Shown: piece after piece, positions 46,360 to 56,168 of the stretch
Layout of the letters: the number at the start of each line of letters is the position of its first letter
How positions within the stretch are numbered: the first letter of the stretch is position 1
Source of the DNA: an uncultured Bryobacterales bacterium
Lineage (GTDB): Bacteria; Acidobacteriota; Terriglobia; Bryobacterales; UBA6623
Assembly: GCA_951813065.1 (NCBI GenBank)
Contig: CATOTH010000005.1
Location: forward strand, 62,001-126,000
Direction: 5' to 3'
Length of the DNA: 64,000 bases
Notes under the pieces: generated by a model
The model's input: the letters and a program-made list of their open reading frames with translations, nothing else
Told to the model about the DNA's origin: nothing
Databases searched by the model: none
Position numbers and translations under genes: made by a program

Positions 46360-46611
46360 CCAAGCGATTGCGGTTCCTAACGGTATAATGTTGGCTCAAT
46401 TCTGGTGCCCCTCACTCACAGCTCTCGACTTGCGTTGAGTTATGGCGTTCGCAGGCAATGCCTTCATTCATGGAGCGCAGACCAGTCAGTACGGCTTGGA
46501 GTCACGCCAACGGTATTCCCTCCGAACACCGGCGCCGGACGCTCCTTGAGCGCTGACGCCTCCTGCGCGACGGTCCAGCAAGCAGCACCAGACTCCACCA
46601 GGTAAACCAGC
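46360..46611. other. Region between helical-repeat protein B and adaptor B
   Basis: Contains a perfect TATAAT at 46384-46389 but no fitting -35, about 220 bases before the adaptor start. No gene. It may hold the adaptor-pump promoter. Confidence 0.4.
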
Positions 46612-47826
46612 ATGCACAGAGGAATCGGCTACTTGCTTGCAGCTGCCATTCTGGGCGGCTCCGTCTGGCTGGCAACCTACCTGGTGTCCTTGGCACCCGA
46701 ACCTGAGCGTAGCGAGCCACCGCCCCCAATCCCGTTTGCGCGAACCGCGCCGGTCGTGGCCGGCTCAGGTGCCATTGCTGTGCACGGAACCGGAACAGTG
46801 CGGCCCAGCGCGGAAATCGACATTGTCCCGCAGGTCGGCGGCCGCGTCGTATGGACGGAGCCCGGATTCCAGAGCGGGGGGCGCGTCGAGGCGGGCCAGC
46901 CGATCTTCCGTATCGAGGATGCCGACTTCGTGAATCATGTGCGGGAAATCGAGGTGGCTATCGAAGCCCGGCAGGCGGAACTTGCTGTGATTCAGGAGGA
47001 GGCCGCGTTCGCCCGCAGCGAATTCGAGAAGTACTCCCGCCTGCGGCAAGAAGCCGGTTCTACGGTGTCCGAGGCAGGTCCCCTAGCCCTCCGAGAACCC
47101 CAGCTGAAGGCGGCCCAAGCCGCGCTGGACCGCGAGGGTGTCCGGCTGGCCGCTGCCAAGCTGGCGCTCTCCCGCATCGAAGTGCGGGCCCCCATGGATG
47201 GCTATGTGCTTGACGAGTCGCTGGAAACGGGGCAGCTTGTGACCGCTGGCCAGTCCGTCGGACGGCTGATCGCCGCCGACGCTGTCGAGGTGATCGTGCC
47301 GCTGTCCGACGCCAGCGCAGCCTTGATTCCGGACCTGTGGAAGCTTCGGGCTGGAGACGTCGAGCGACAAGTGGCCGCACGCGTAATTGCCAGGTACGGC
47401 GACGGAAGCTACGCCTGGAAGGGATACGTGGACCGGACCGAGGTGTCGCTCGACGAGCGGGCACGGACGATTGACGCGATCGTGCGCGTGCCCAACCCCT
47501 TTTCCCCCGGCACCCGGGTGACCGGGACCGGTGGCTCCGGCAGCCCCCCGCTGTTGGTGAGCAAGTTTGTGGAATTGGAGATCCAGGGCGTTGCGCCGAA
47601 GAGCTATTTCCGGGTGCCGCGACCGGCATTGCGGCCTGGCAACGAGGTTTGGGTGGTGGGCGGCGACCGGAAGGTGAGTATTGTCCCAGTGCGTGTCCTG
47701 CAGCGCGTCAACGATGAAGCCGTTGTAGTCGGCGCTCTTGAAGAGGGGCAATTGGTCGTCACGGGCGGAGTTCAGTTTGTCACCGAAGGGATGGTTGTAC
47801 AGACGGGGGCCGGCCTGGCGCAATGA
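46612..47826 (+). CDS. RND periplasmic adaptor (membrane fusion protein, copy B, intact)
   Basis: The 404-residue adaptor has an N-terminal membrane anchor (YLLAAAILGGSVWLATYLVS), a first lipoyl half (PSAEIDIVPQVGGRVVWTEP), an alpha-helical hairpin (about 108-185; REIEVAIEARQAELAVIQEE through LKAAQAALDREGVRLAAAKL), a second lipoyl half (IEVRAPMDGYVLDESLETG) and beta-barrel and membrane-proximal domains ending VTEGMVVQTGAGLAQ. It should bridge an RND pump to an outer-membrane factor. Its stop overlaps the pump B start (ATGA), but that pump is a pseudogene, so it probably serves the intact pump at 30480 and the NodT-type factor at 56852. Confidence 0.92.
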   Translation: MHRGIGYLLAAAILGGSVWLATYLVSLAPEPERSEPPPPIPFARTAPVVAGSGAIAVHGTGTVRPSAEIDIVPQVGGRVVWTEPGFQSGGRVEAGQPIFRIEDADFVNHVREIEVAIEARQAELAVIQEEAAFARSEFEKYSRLRQEAGSTVSEAGPLALREPQLKAAQAALDREGVRLAAAKLALSRIEVRAPMDGYVLDESLETGQLVTAGQSVGRLIAADAVEVIVPLSDASAALIPDLWKLRAGDVERQVAARVIARYGDGSYAWKGYVDRTEVSLDERARTIDAIVRVPNPFSPGTRVTGTGGSGSPPLLVSKFVELEIQGVAPKSYFRVPRPALRPGNEVWVVGGDRKVSIVPVRVLQRVNDEAVVVGALEEGQLVVTGGVQFVTEGMVVQTGAGLAQ

Positions 47827-50800
47827 GCCAGAACGAACAACAACCAGCGGACACAGGCGAACCGATCGCCTACATGGCGAACAATCGTGTCGCTGGGGGG
47901 CTTGGAGCGACAGGCCTGGCCAATCGTCCCCTTCAATACCGTTGAAGTGTCCGTGGCCTATCCGGGTGCCACGCCCGAGGAGGTGGAGGGGTCGATCGTC
48001 GTCGAGATCGAGGAGCAGGTCGAGGCGCTGGCGGATGTCAAGGCGGTCGAGTCCTTGGCGGCACCGGGGATCGCATCGGTCCGGGTCGAATTGAATACCG
48101 GGGCGGACATCGACGAGGCCATGGACAAAATCGAGTCCGCCGTCGGCCTCATCCACTCGCTTCCCGGCGCAGCCGAGCGTCCCAAGTTCAGGCAAATGAA
48201 CAACCCCGCACGGACATGATGCGCCCGATCGTCTTCGGCGACATCCCCGAGCGCTCGCTGAAGGAACTGGCCCACCAGATCGAAGACGAATTGGGGACGC
48301 TCCTCAGCCTGTCCCATGTCGAGACGACCGGGACTAGAAACTACGAGATCTCGATCGAAGTGTCGCTCGCCCGATTGCGCTCCCTCGGACTGACGCTCGA
48401 CGATGTCGCGGACGCGGTCCGCCACAGTTCCCTCGACCTTTCGGCCGGCAGAATCGACACGCGGGAGGCCGAGGTACACGTCCGGACCATCGGCCAGAAC
48501 CACGATCAGCTCGATTTCGAGGCGATCGTCGGTATCGCCCGGGAAGACGGCACGGTCGTGCGCCTCGGAGGTATCGCCGACGTGCGCGATGCCTTCCAGG
48601 ACACCGACCTGATCTTCCGCCACCAAGATCGGCCGGCAGGCTTCGTGGAGGTCTACCTGGCCGAGGGCGAGCAGGTGATGAATGTCCCCGAAGCCGTCCA
48701 CAAGTACACCGCGAACGTGATTACTCCATCCTTGCCTGATGGCGTCGGGATCACCCTCTGGAACGACGACTCCCAGACCTACTCGGAACGTCTCGACCTC
48801 CTCGTCAGAAATGGTCTTTTGGTCTCATCCTGGTGCTCATCTCGCTGGCCCTGTTTCTTGAGATTCGGGTCGCGCTGTGGGTCGTCGCCGGCCTGATCAC
48901 CTCGGGCCTCGGGGCCTTGGCCGTGATGCTGGTGCTCGACCTCGCCATCAACACGATTTCACTGTCCGCATTCGTCCTGGGCATCGGCATCATCGTCGAC
49001 GACGCCATTGTCGTGGCCGAGCACATCCACTACGAACGCATGAAGGGCGTGCCGGGAGTCGTGGCGGCGATCCGCGGCGCGCAACGGATCAAGGGTGCGT
49101 TGATCTTCGCGGTTCTCACTTCAGTGGCGGCGTTCACACCACTGCTCTTCATCCCCGGCGGCATCGGAGAAGTGTGGACCGCGTGGCCAGTGATCATCAT
49201 CGGCATGCTGCTGATCTCGCTGGTCGAGGCGCTCCTGATTCTGCCGAGCCACCTGTCCCATTTGCATGGACCGGAGTGGGTGCCCACCAATCTCGGGGAT
49301 CGGTTCTTCTCGTCCATCCGAGGTCTTGTGGATCGTCTGCTATCCGCCTTTGTGAACGGCCCCGTGGATCGCGCGTTGCGCTTCGCGACGGATCAACCCG
49401 CCGTCGTGGTAGCGGGGGCGATCGGCCTGCTCGTAGTCAGCCTGTCCCTGGTGCCGGCAGGCATTGTCCCGACGACCTTCGCCGACGTCGTGGAAGGCGA
49501 CTTTGTCACGGCCAATCTCGAAATGCCGGACGCGACACCCGCAGAACGGACCCTCGAGGTGGCTATGTAACTGGAGCAGGCCGGACGGCGAGTTCTGGAT
49601 CGCCTGAACCAGGACAGGCCGGACGGGGCGCCGGCGCTGCTGTCGGGCTCGACCGTAACCGTCGGCGAGAGACCTCGCGTGGAGAGGGGTGGGCTCGACC
49701 CAACCCCCACCGTGAATCCGCAGGCCAACATCGCCACCGTCGAATTCAAGCTCTTGAGTGCCCAGGAACGGGACTTGTCCACAATCGCCGTCATACAGGC
49801 CTGGCGGGAGAAGGTCGGGATCCTCCCTTACGTCCGGGGGATCGCCTTCAGCGGGGAGGTCATCAATCTCGGCCGCCCCGTGGAGGCTGTGCTGTCGCAC
49901 CCGGACCCGACGCACCTGAACGAATTTGCGGACTCGGTCGTCGACGGCCTCCGCACCGTGGCAAGCGTCTTCGATGTGAGGTCCGACCATACGCCGGGCG
50001 TCAGGGAGATTCAGCTATCGTTGCGGCCGGAGGCGCGAACGCTCGGCCTTACGGTCGAGGAACTGGCAAAGCAGGCGCGGGCGGCGTTCTTCGGCGTGGA
50101 GACGCTGAGAGTACAGCGTGACAGGGAGGAGGTCCGGGTCTACGCCCGACTCCCCGACCAAGAGCGCGATTCGATCACTGATGTCGAGGGCTACCTGATC
50201 CGCACACCGTCGGGCGGTGAGGTGCCGCTGAGCCACGTGGCATCGATGAGCATGGGCACTTCGCCTCCAGCAGTCCGGCGCAAGGACGGTCAGCGGGTGG
50301 TCACGGTAACGGCAGATGTGGACGAGAACGTGATTTCCGGCGGGGAGGCAAATGACATCCTCGAGAACACGATCCTTGCGCTACTGATCGCATCCGCCCC
50401 TGGGCTGACCTACTCCTTCGGAGGCGAACAGCAGCAGTTAGAGTCGCTGGACGCCCTGTATCGCGGCTTCGCGCTGGCCATGCTTGCCATCTTCGCGCTG
50501 TTGGCCATTCCCCTGAGGTCCTACCTCAAACCGTTCATCGTGATCGCCATCATTCCGTTCGGCCTTGTGGGCGTCGTTCTCGGCCACCTCGCGCTGGGAG
50601 TCGCCACTAGTGCCGCATCGTTCATGGGCTTCTTCGGACTCAGCGGAGTCACCGTCAACGATTTGCTGGTCATGATCGACTTCGGGAGGGCGCCACTCCG
50701 AAGAAGGCGATCGTCGAGGGCGTCAAAGGCCGCTTCCGTCCCATCCTGCTGACCTCGGTGACCACCTTTCCCGGCTTCACTCCGCTCATTCTCGAACGCG

Positions 50801-50958
50801 CCATCCAGGCCCAGTTCCTGGTCCCCTTCGCCGTCTCGCTCGGGGTCGGCATCATGGTCACAACCGGGATCCTGATACTGCTTGTGCCGGCACTGATGGC
50901 TATCTATCTGCGGGTCAACTCGCGTCGCGTGGCAGCGGCGGCCGCCCGGTTTCACTGA
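47823..50958 (+). pseudogene. RND efflux pump inner-membrane subunit (copy B), multiply disrupted
   Basis: Nearly the full pump sequence is present but spread over three frames. Lesions versus copy A: loss of TM1 with frame change near 47890; frameshift near 48210 (MNNPARTD vs MDNRMSMMRL); frameshift near 48815; nonsense TAA at 49568-49570 (QELE replaced); deletion with frameshift near 50685 (MIDFIDQKLSEGAAP region). Conserved blocks remain, including GIIVDDAIVVAEHIHYER and YSFGGEQQQLESLDALYRG. Loss of TM1 and five separate lesions rule out a functional pump. Confidence 0.92.
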
Positions 50959-51103
50959 CCCCCCAGTCGGGCGCCAAGCCCGTCGCCCTTGAACCGGACC
51001 CACGTTCGCGGGGCAAGGGTGCGCAAGCATTCTCGACGAGGTCCGCCGCGGCAGGCCTTGACCTACCTTTTCCCGACGGGGACGGCGATGGACGTTGGCG
51101 TGC

Positions 51104-53125
51104 TCAGACGGTATTCGTGACTTGAGCGACGCGGAACTTCATCTTCTTGTTGGGGGCGGCTGTCGGGAACGGATTGATGGCAAGTTTGTAGTTCTCCGGC
51201 AGCACGTCGAGCTTTACGTGGTACGCGATGAGCAGGAGATTGACGGCCATCTGAAGTTCGACCCAGCGACTTCCGAGGCAAGTGTGCGTGCCTAGGCCAT
51301 AGGGGGCGTAGGCGCCCGGCGTCACATGCTCTGCCCGATCCCACAAGTAACGGTCGATGTCGAATTTCAGTGGATCCTTGAACAGGTCGGGGGCGTAATG
51401 CGATGCAGTCTGGCACACCAATAGTCGGGTCTTGGGAAGCAGTTCGAAGCCTTCGACGATGCACGGGTTCATGACCGTCCTCAACTGCCAGGGAATCACG
51501 GGGTACAAACGTTGGGACTCCAGGCAGAGGCGGTGAGTGACATCGATGGCCTCGAGGGTGAACTCCTCCGCTTTCGGTTCACGACCGCCGCCGAAGAGCG
51601 CCTCGGCTTCTCGATGGATCCTCGAGTACACATCCGGGTGCCGCACCATGCAATAGACTGCGAAGCCGAGCGCGCTGCCGAGATAGATACTGGCGACCAT
51701 TGCCGCCACAAACGGGAACCTGATGTCCGTTTCCGGAAGGAACTGCGGGTCGTTTCGATGGAGTTCGAGAAATGCGTCCGCAAGATCTCTTGGCTTCCCC
51801 TTCCGCTGCGCCGGCGTGTGCGATGCCTGGATCGCTTCGTGGAGTTCGAGAACGCGCTTGCGCGCACGCTTCATCCTCGGCGTCTTCAGCATGAATTTTG
51901 GCAGCGCGCCCTGAACCTCGGTGACAAGCGCCCGATGTTCATAGGCAAGCAGTTCGTCGACGTAGTGGCTGCAATCCACTCCGATCGTCAGGCCCGAGAC
52001 CTGACGGCTCATGTGGTTCTGGAAGGTCTTGGTGACCCGGAAAACGTCACCTTCGCTCCATGAACCGATGGATTGCTTGCAGTGGGAGATCAATTCCGGT
52101 AGCCGTCGCGCAAGCGCGGCACGGGAATAGGCGCTCTGCAGCGACTTGCGCATCTTGTAGTGTTCCGCGCCATCCATGCTTGGTAGGGTGCGGGATGCGC
52201 CGAACACCCGTTCGAGACCCTCGATATAGTCCTTCGAGCGAAGGTAGAACCGACCATGCCTGTTGACCCACTGATTGGTTTCTGGCCCAATCAAGGCAAC
52301 CACGGTCTCGTTGGCCATAGTGAAGGGAGCCTGAACGACCGGTCCGTACTTCTGGAAGATGCCGTACATGGCCTTTGGAATATTGCCCGTACGGAAGTCA
52401 CGCTGTCGCAGGATGTCGATGAAACTGAGCTTCGGGATCGGTTTGGGTTGGAGAACACGGCGGGTCTTCGGTTTGACGGAGCTCTCCCGGACTGCGCTGG
52501 CAACCGACCGCCCGACAAGATCGAGCTTGGCGACCGTCTGGATCCGCTCAAGCTTGGCCTGGTAGTCTTCGGGCGAGAGCACCAGCTTGAACCCGTCGCA
52601 TGTGTGCATCAAAGCGACGAGAATGGCGTCGCGCGGATCCGGGATGATGTCGTCCAGGATGACGCTCAGGACTCTCGCTTTGGCTTCCTGGCGGATCGTG
52701 CTGTCGGAGGCGGGATAGCTTCCCGAACGTGAGACGTGGCTCGAGAGCGTCCAGAATCCGCCGCTCTCGTGTTCGAGAATCCCCCTCTCGACTAAGCGGT
52801 CGAGCGTGACTGTGACGATTTCCTCGGAACGGGCCGCGTTTCGTTCTACCCAGTATTGCGTCTCCGAGTTCTCCTGGGAATTGGCGATTTCCTCAAGCGT
52901 CGGGTCAAGCAGACTGTCTCCGGTTGGACTGGAATCAATCACAAAGAGCGCATCCAAATCGGTGTCGATGCGACTCTCCAGCGCAAGATCGGCGATTACG
53001 GCACCTGCCATGACACAGGAGAAATCCCAGTTCGGAACCATTTCAAGGTAGCCGCTCTGTTCGTTGAGCATGAGCAGGATCAGCTCTTCGGCAAGGCGTA
53101 CTGGAGACTCGACAGTTGTGCTCAT
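51104..53125 (-). CDS. GPP34-cytochrome P450 fusion (copy B, complete)
   Basis: The 673-residue fusion has a GPP34/GOLPH3-like domain (about 8-225; RLAEELILLMLNEQSGYLEM, FVIDSSPTGDSLLDPTLEE, TQYWVERNAARSEE, TLDRLVERGILEHESGGFW) and a full P450 (about 240-665). P450 marks are the C-helix HYKMR, the I-helix region AAMVASIYLGSALGFAVY, ExxR as ESQR (536-539), FDIDRYLWDR and the haem loop YGLGTHTCLG with Cys616. The I-helix lacks the usual acid-Thr pair, implying unusual oxygen activation or substrate-assisted chemistry. GOLPH3 binds phosphoinositides and enzymes at membranes; here the domain may dock the P450 at the membrane near its lipid substrate. No ferredoxin gene is adjacent. It faces the Rieske gene divergently. 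Confidence 0.92.
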   Translation of the reverse strand: MSTTVESPVRLAEELILLMLNEQSGYLEMVPNWDFSCVMAGAVIADLALESRIDTDLDALFVIDSSPTGDSLLDPTLEEIANSQENSETQYWVERNAARSEEIVTVTLDRLVERGILEHESGGFWTLSSHVSRSGSYPASDSTIRQEAKARVLSVILDDIIPDPRDAILVALMHTCDGFKLVLSPEDYQAKLERIQTVAKLDLVGRSVASAVRESSVKPKTRRVLQPKPIPKLSFIDILRQRDFRTGNIPKAMYGIFQKYGPVVQAPFTMANETVVALIGPETNQWVNRHGRFYLRSKDYIEGLERVFGASRTLPSMDGAEHYKMRKSLQSAYSRAALARRLPELISHCKQSIGSWSEGDVFRVTKTFQNHMSRQVSGLTIGVDCSHYVDELLAYEHRALVTEVQGALPKFMLKTPRMKRARKRVLELHEAIQASHTPAQRKGKPRDLADAFLELHRNDPQFLPETDIRFPFVAAMVASIYLGSALGFAVYCMVRHPDVYSRIHREAEALFGGGREPKAEEFTLEAIDVTHRLCLESQRLYPVIPWQLRTVMNPCIVEGFELLPKTRLLVCQTASHYAPDLFKDPLKFDIDRYLWDRAEHVTPGAYAPYGLGTHTCLGSRWVELQMAVNLLLIAYHVKLDVLPENYKLAINPFPTAAPNKKMKFRVAQVTNTV

Positions 53126-53663
53126 GGCCCTCCAATCCAGTTCGGATGGCTCAATTCCGGGGCACTTGCCAGCCGTCGGTCAGCCGGACGCTCCCTGCAT
53201 CGAGCCTGCGCGATCCGTGTTGCGTCGCTCCCGACCGGTGATGGACCCACCATCGCGAAGCCGGCCGGGCGAGCGAACGCTTGCTTCCATTCACCTCCTA
53301 GCATACTCCTTCTCTATCCCCTGACAATGCCGAACTGGCAGTGATCCTGGCGTTCAGGACCGCCGTGACAAGCCTCACGAACCGCAGGCCCGTCGGGCCG
53401 CTGGCTCCGTCTCCCTCAGACCCTCGGTCGGCGATCATTGCAACACAAGGGGTCCGGAGGGTCGCAGGACACCGCCTCGCACCAAGCCCGAAACGGTGTC
53501 AGCCACAGCCAGCCGGAGTAGCTTCGCCCCGCCCATGGTGTTCTTCCCTGTGCAGCCCTTCCCGTGCCCTGAGATACTATGAACAAACATATTCTGCCGT
53601 TCTTGAGCCGGTCGGCCGGGCTGAAACAGACCGAGCCGCCAAACCATTGATTCTCGGTGTGAA
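53126..53663. other. Divergent regulatory region between P450 B and the Rieske oxygenase
   Basis: About 540 bases between two divergent starts. TACTAT at 53575-53580 could be a -10 for the Rieske gene, but no -35 matches. No supported gene and no match to the TetR palindrome CAAACGTTTG was found. Confidence 0.45.
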
Positions 53664-54737
53664 ATGCAGGCAAGGCGAATCGAGCGGAGCACCATCTCGT
53701 CGCTCCCACCGTTTCCCGAGGGCTGGTTCTTCGTCGCCACCCGTCAATCGATCCTGAAGGAAAAGCTGATTCAGAAGACTTGGCTGGGCGAAGACATCAT
53801 TGCCTGGTGCGACGGCGAAGGCCGCATCTGCGTGGCCGACGCGGTGTGCCCGCATCTGGGCGCCGACCTTGGGCCTGCAGGCGGAGCAGTGGTGCGCAAT
53901 GGCTGCCTTGTCTGTCCGTTTCACGGCTTCGAGTACGACGCAACCGGCCAATGTGTCGCCACGCCCTTCGCCCCAGCACCGAAGTCCGCGAAGCTGAAGG
54001 TGTACGAGACGCGGGAACTTCTGGACATGGTCTTTGCCTGGTGGGGAATCGACGGACGGCCGGCGCAATGGAACCTTCACGCTGACCCGCCGGTCGGGCC
54101 CGAGTGGAGCGAATTGGAATTCCGGTCGGTCCGGTTTGCCGGCCATCCCCAGGAAACGACCGAGAATTCGGTGGACCTGGCCCACCTGCGATATGTGCAC
54201 GGATACGACAACGTGGGCCGGGTCGGTCCGGTATCGGTAAACGGAGCGTTTCTCCAGAGCTGCTTTGACTTCAGGCGCAGCCAGTGCGTCGCCGGAATCG
54301 TGGACATCGTGTTCGATGTCTCTGCCATCACCGAAATCTATGGACTGGGTTACTCATTCGTCAACATCCGCGAGCACTCCATCGGCATGGATTCGCGCCT
54401 GTGGGTCCTCGCCACCCCTGTGGACGGCACGCTCATCGAGGTGACACTGGTTGGGCAGGTGCGAGAAATGCGGAAACCGAAGCGGCCGATCGTGGGCTTG
54501 AGATTCCTCCCGCTGAGCCTGCGTGCCCGGATGATGAACAAAGTCATCTTGTCGGCGCAGAAGCGCGACGTTCTTCAGGATGTGGTGATCTGGGGACGGA
54601 AGCAGTACCAGTCCCGACCACGGCTCTGCCAGTCCGACGGCGAGATCGGAATGTTTCGTCGCTATTGCTCGCAGTTCTATTCGGATCTTTCGGATACCGG
54701 CCAGGAAGTGCCCGAAAGACGGGCCGTTCCGGTATAA
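53664..54737 (+). CDS. Rieske non-haem iron oxygenase, alpha subunit
   Basis: The 357-residue protein binds a [2Fe-2S] Rieske cluster through C62-P-H64 and C84-x2-H87 (VCPHLGADLG and LVCPFHGFEYD). Its mononuclear iron site is in ENSVDLAHLRYVHGY (D171, H174, H179). The length, a single alpha-type subunit with no beta subunit gene, and the VCPHLGA...CPFHGF pattern are like the monooxygenases that act on sterols and steroids (KshA, DAF-36/Neverland, SdmA-type). It could hydroxylate, desaturate or demethylate the ring system. No reductase gene is adjacent. The assignment to steroid substrates is inferred from the family and the neighbouring SMT. Confidence 0.88.
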   Translation: MQARRIERSTISSLPPFPEGWFFVATRQSILKEKLIQKTWLGEDIIAWCDGEGRICVADAVCPHLGADLGPAGGAVVRNGCLVCPFHGFEYDATGQCVATPFAPAPKSAKLKVYETRELLDMVFAWWGIDGRPAQWNLHADPPVGPEWSELEFRSVRFAGHPQETTENSVDLAHLRYVHGYDNVGRVGPVSVNGAFLQSCFDFRRSQCVAGIVDIVFDVSAITEIYGLGYSFVNIREHSIGMDSRLWVLATPVDGTLIEVTLVGQVREMRKPKRPIVGLRFLPLSLRARMMNKVILSAQKRDVLQDVVIWGRKQYQSRPRLCQSDGEIGMFRRYCSQFYSDLSDTGQEVPERRAVPV

Positions 54738-55188
54738 CGGCTCTTGGCGCCGCCATGCAGACTTGTTTCCCGGGTGTGCGAAGGCTCGCTCTGGAAGGTC
54801 CGGGATCGGCCTTGGAGCCCGGCACGCTCCTTCGATCTGTGAATCGACTTGGGAAGGGTCACTCCGGGGAAGCTCCACTTCCTCGAAGGTGGGCTTGAAG
54901 CCGAGGAGGTCCGAAGGGGCTCGAACCGATTTCCGGACGCTTGCGCGCGAAGGGCCAGCCACGAGAGCAAGCTCGATTGAACCAGCTCCGATTCCGGGGA
55001 AGCGCCGTCTGACTTGTTCGAAATGTGCGACTTAGCTGTTGGACTGACTCTCGGCCCGAGGCCGCGGTTTTGGTTTGCTAGCATGAGGTCGCGAAACTCT
55101 CCCGGCTCCCTGGCGGAAGTTGTCGCGAAATCGGAAGCGGCGACGCGCGCAGTGTGGAGGCGGTGGATTCGCGAGGAGGCCCGTCGCA
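54738..55188. other. Intergenic region between the Rieske and thioredoxin-like genes
   Basis: About 450 bases; no gene supported. AGGAGG at 55174-55179 is the ribosome site of the next gene. Confidence 0.45.
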
Positions 55189-55944
55189 ATGCTGTCACCT
55201 ATCAACCCGGACCAAGACCGGACTGATCGCGAGCAACTCTCACAGGTTGCGACTGCGGTCAAGGAGATGGCCGGCCAAGTCAGGTCGATCAAGATTCTGG
55301 CAATCGTCTATGTGGTAGCCACCATCTCGATCAGCGTGGGCACGACCGCACTAACGATGTCCGGGTTCTTCATGAAACACATCCGGGAGGAACTGGATGC
55401 AACTCGGAGTTCGGATGATTCGAGCCCCGGCGCGTCGGCCTCGTCATCAGCGGGGGATGCCTCGGCGTCCGGAGACGATGACTTGCTCTCGGCGGGTGAC
55501 AGCATTCCCGCAATCAAGCTGCAGGATGCGGACAGCAGGGTCTGGACCAACAGCGATTGGGAAGGCAAGTTGGTGCTGCTCAACTTTTGGGCGACCTGGT
55601 GCGCCCCGTGTCGCAGGGAGATGCCCTATTTCGATGAGGCTCAGAAAAAATACGCCGAGTCCGGCTTCACCGTGATCGCGATTTCCGTCGACCGGAAGGG
55701 GTGGGAGGTCGTCCGGCCCTATCTGGCCGAGCTGCAACCTTCGTTTCCAGTACTGCTGGCCGACGAGAACACCCGGAAGAGCTTCGGCACGATCAAGAGT
55801 CTGCCGACCACTTTCTTCGTACATCGCAATGGCAGGGTCCACGCGAGACACGTAGGTTCGCTTTCGAAGACCCACCTGGAGAATCACATCCAATCCCTGC
55901 TCTCAAAGGACCCACTGCGGAAGCCCCCCTCGCACACTACCTGA
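55189..55944 (+). CDS. Membrane-anchored TlpA/ResA-like thioredoxin
   Basis: The 251-residue protein starts at ATG 55189, nine bases after AGGAGG. A cytoplasmic stretch, one TM helix (ILAIVYVVATISISVGTTAL) and a Ser/Asp-rich linker lead to a thioredoxin domain with FWATWCAPCRREMPYF. The redox pair CAPC, then VIAISVDRKGWEVVRPYL and cis-Pro in SLPTTFFVHRNGRV, fit the TlpA/ResA group facing the periplasm. Such proteins reduce disulfides for cytochrome c maturation or cofactor insertion. In this locus a redox-maintenance role is possible but unproven. Confidence 0.85.
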   Translation: MLSPINPDQDRTDREQLSQVATAVKEMAGQVRSIKILAIVYVVATISISVGTTALTMSGFFMKHIREELDATRSSDDSSPGASASSSAGDASASGDDDLLSAGDSIPAIKLQDADSRVWTNSDWEGKLVLLNFWATWCAPCRREMPYFDEAQKKYAESGFTVIAISVDRKGWEVVRPYLAELQPSFPVLLADENTRKSFGTIKSLPTTFFVHRNGRVHARHVGSLSKTHLENHIQSLLSKDPLRKPPSHTT

Positions 55945-56124
55945 CGGGACCGCGGCGTCCGTCAGGCACGCTATCCAAACGAGCCTCGATGGCGTTGGGA
56001 TCCGATCTGGCGTGAAGACAGAACCCGGAACGCGGCGGGTGTTCTCGCGAACGCAGTCCGCCCCCAGGAACTCGAAGGGCGGCGCCACCAGAGGGCCATG
56101 ATGCCAAGCAGGCCATTTCAGCGG

Positions 56125-56168
56125 TTGACAGCGCCACGGCGAGCCCATATCCTTCAAACAAACGTTTG
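56125..56168 (+). promoter_or_regulatory. TetR-gene promoter with overlapping palindromic operator
   Basis: A consensus -35 TTGACA (56125-56130) and a -10 TATCCT (56148-56153) are separated by exactly 17 bases. A perfect 10-base palindrome CAAACGTTTG (56159-56168) covers the expected transcription start and the TTG/GTG start area. This is a typical autorepression layout, with transcripts leaving little or no leader. Confidence 0.72.
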
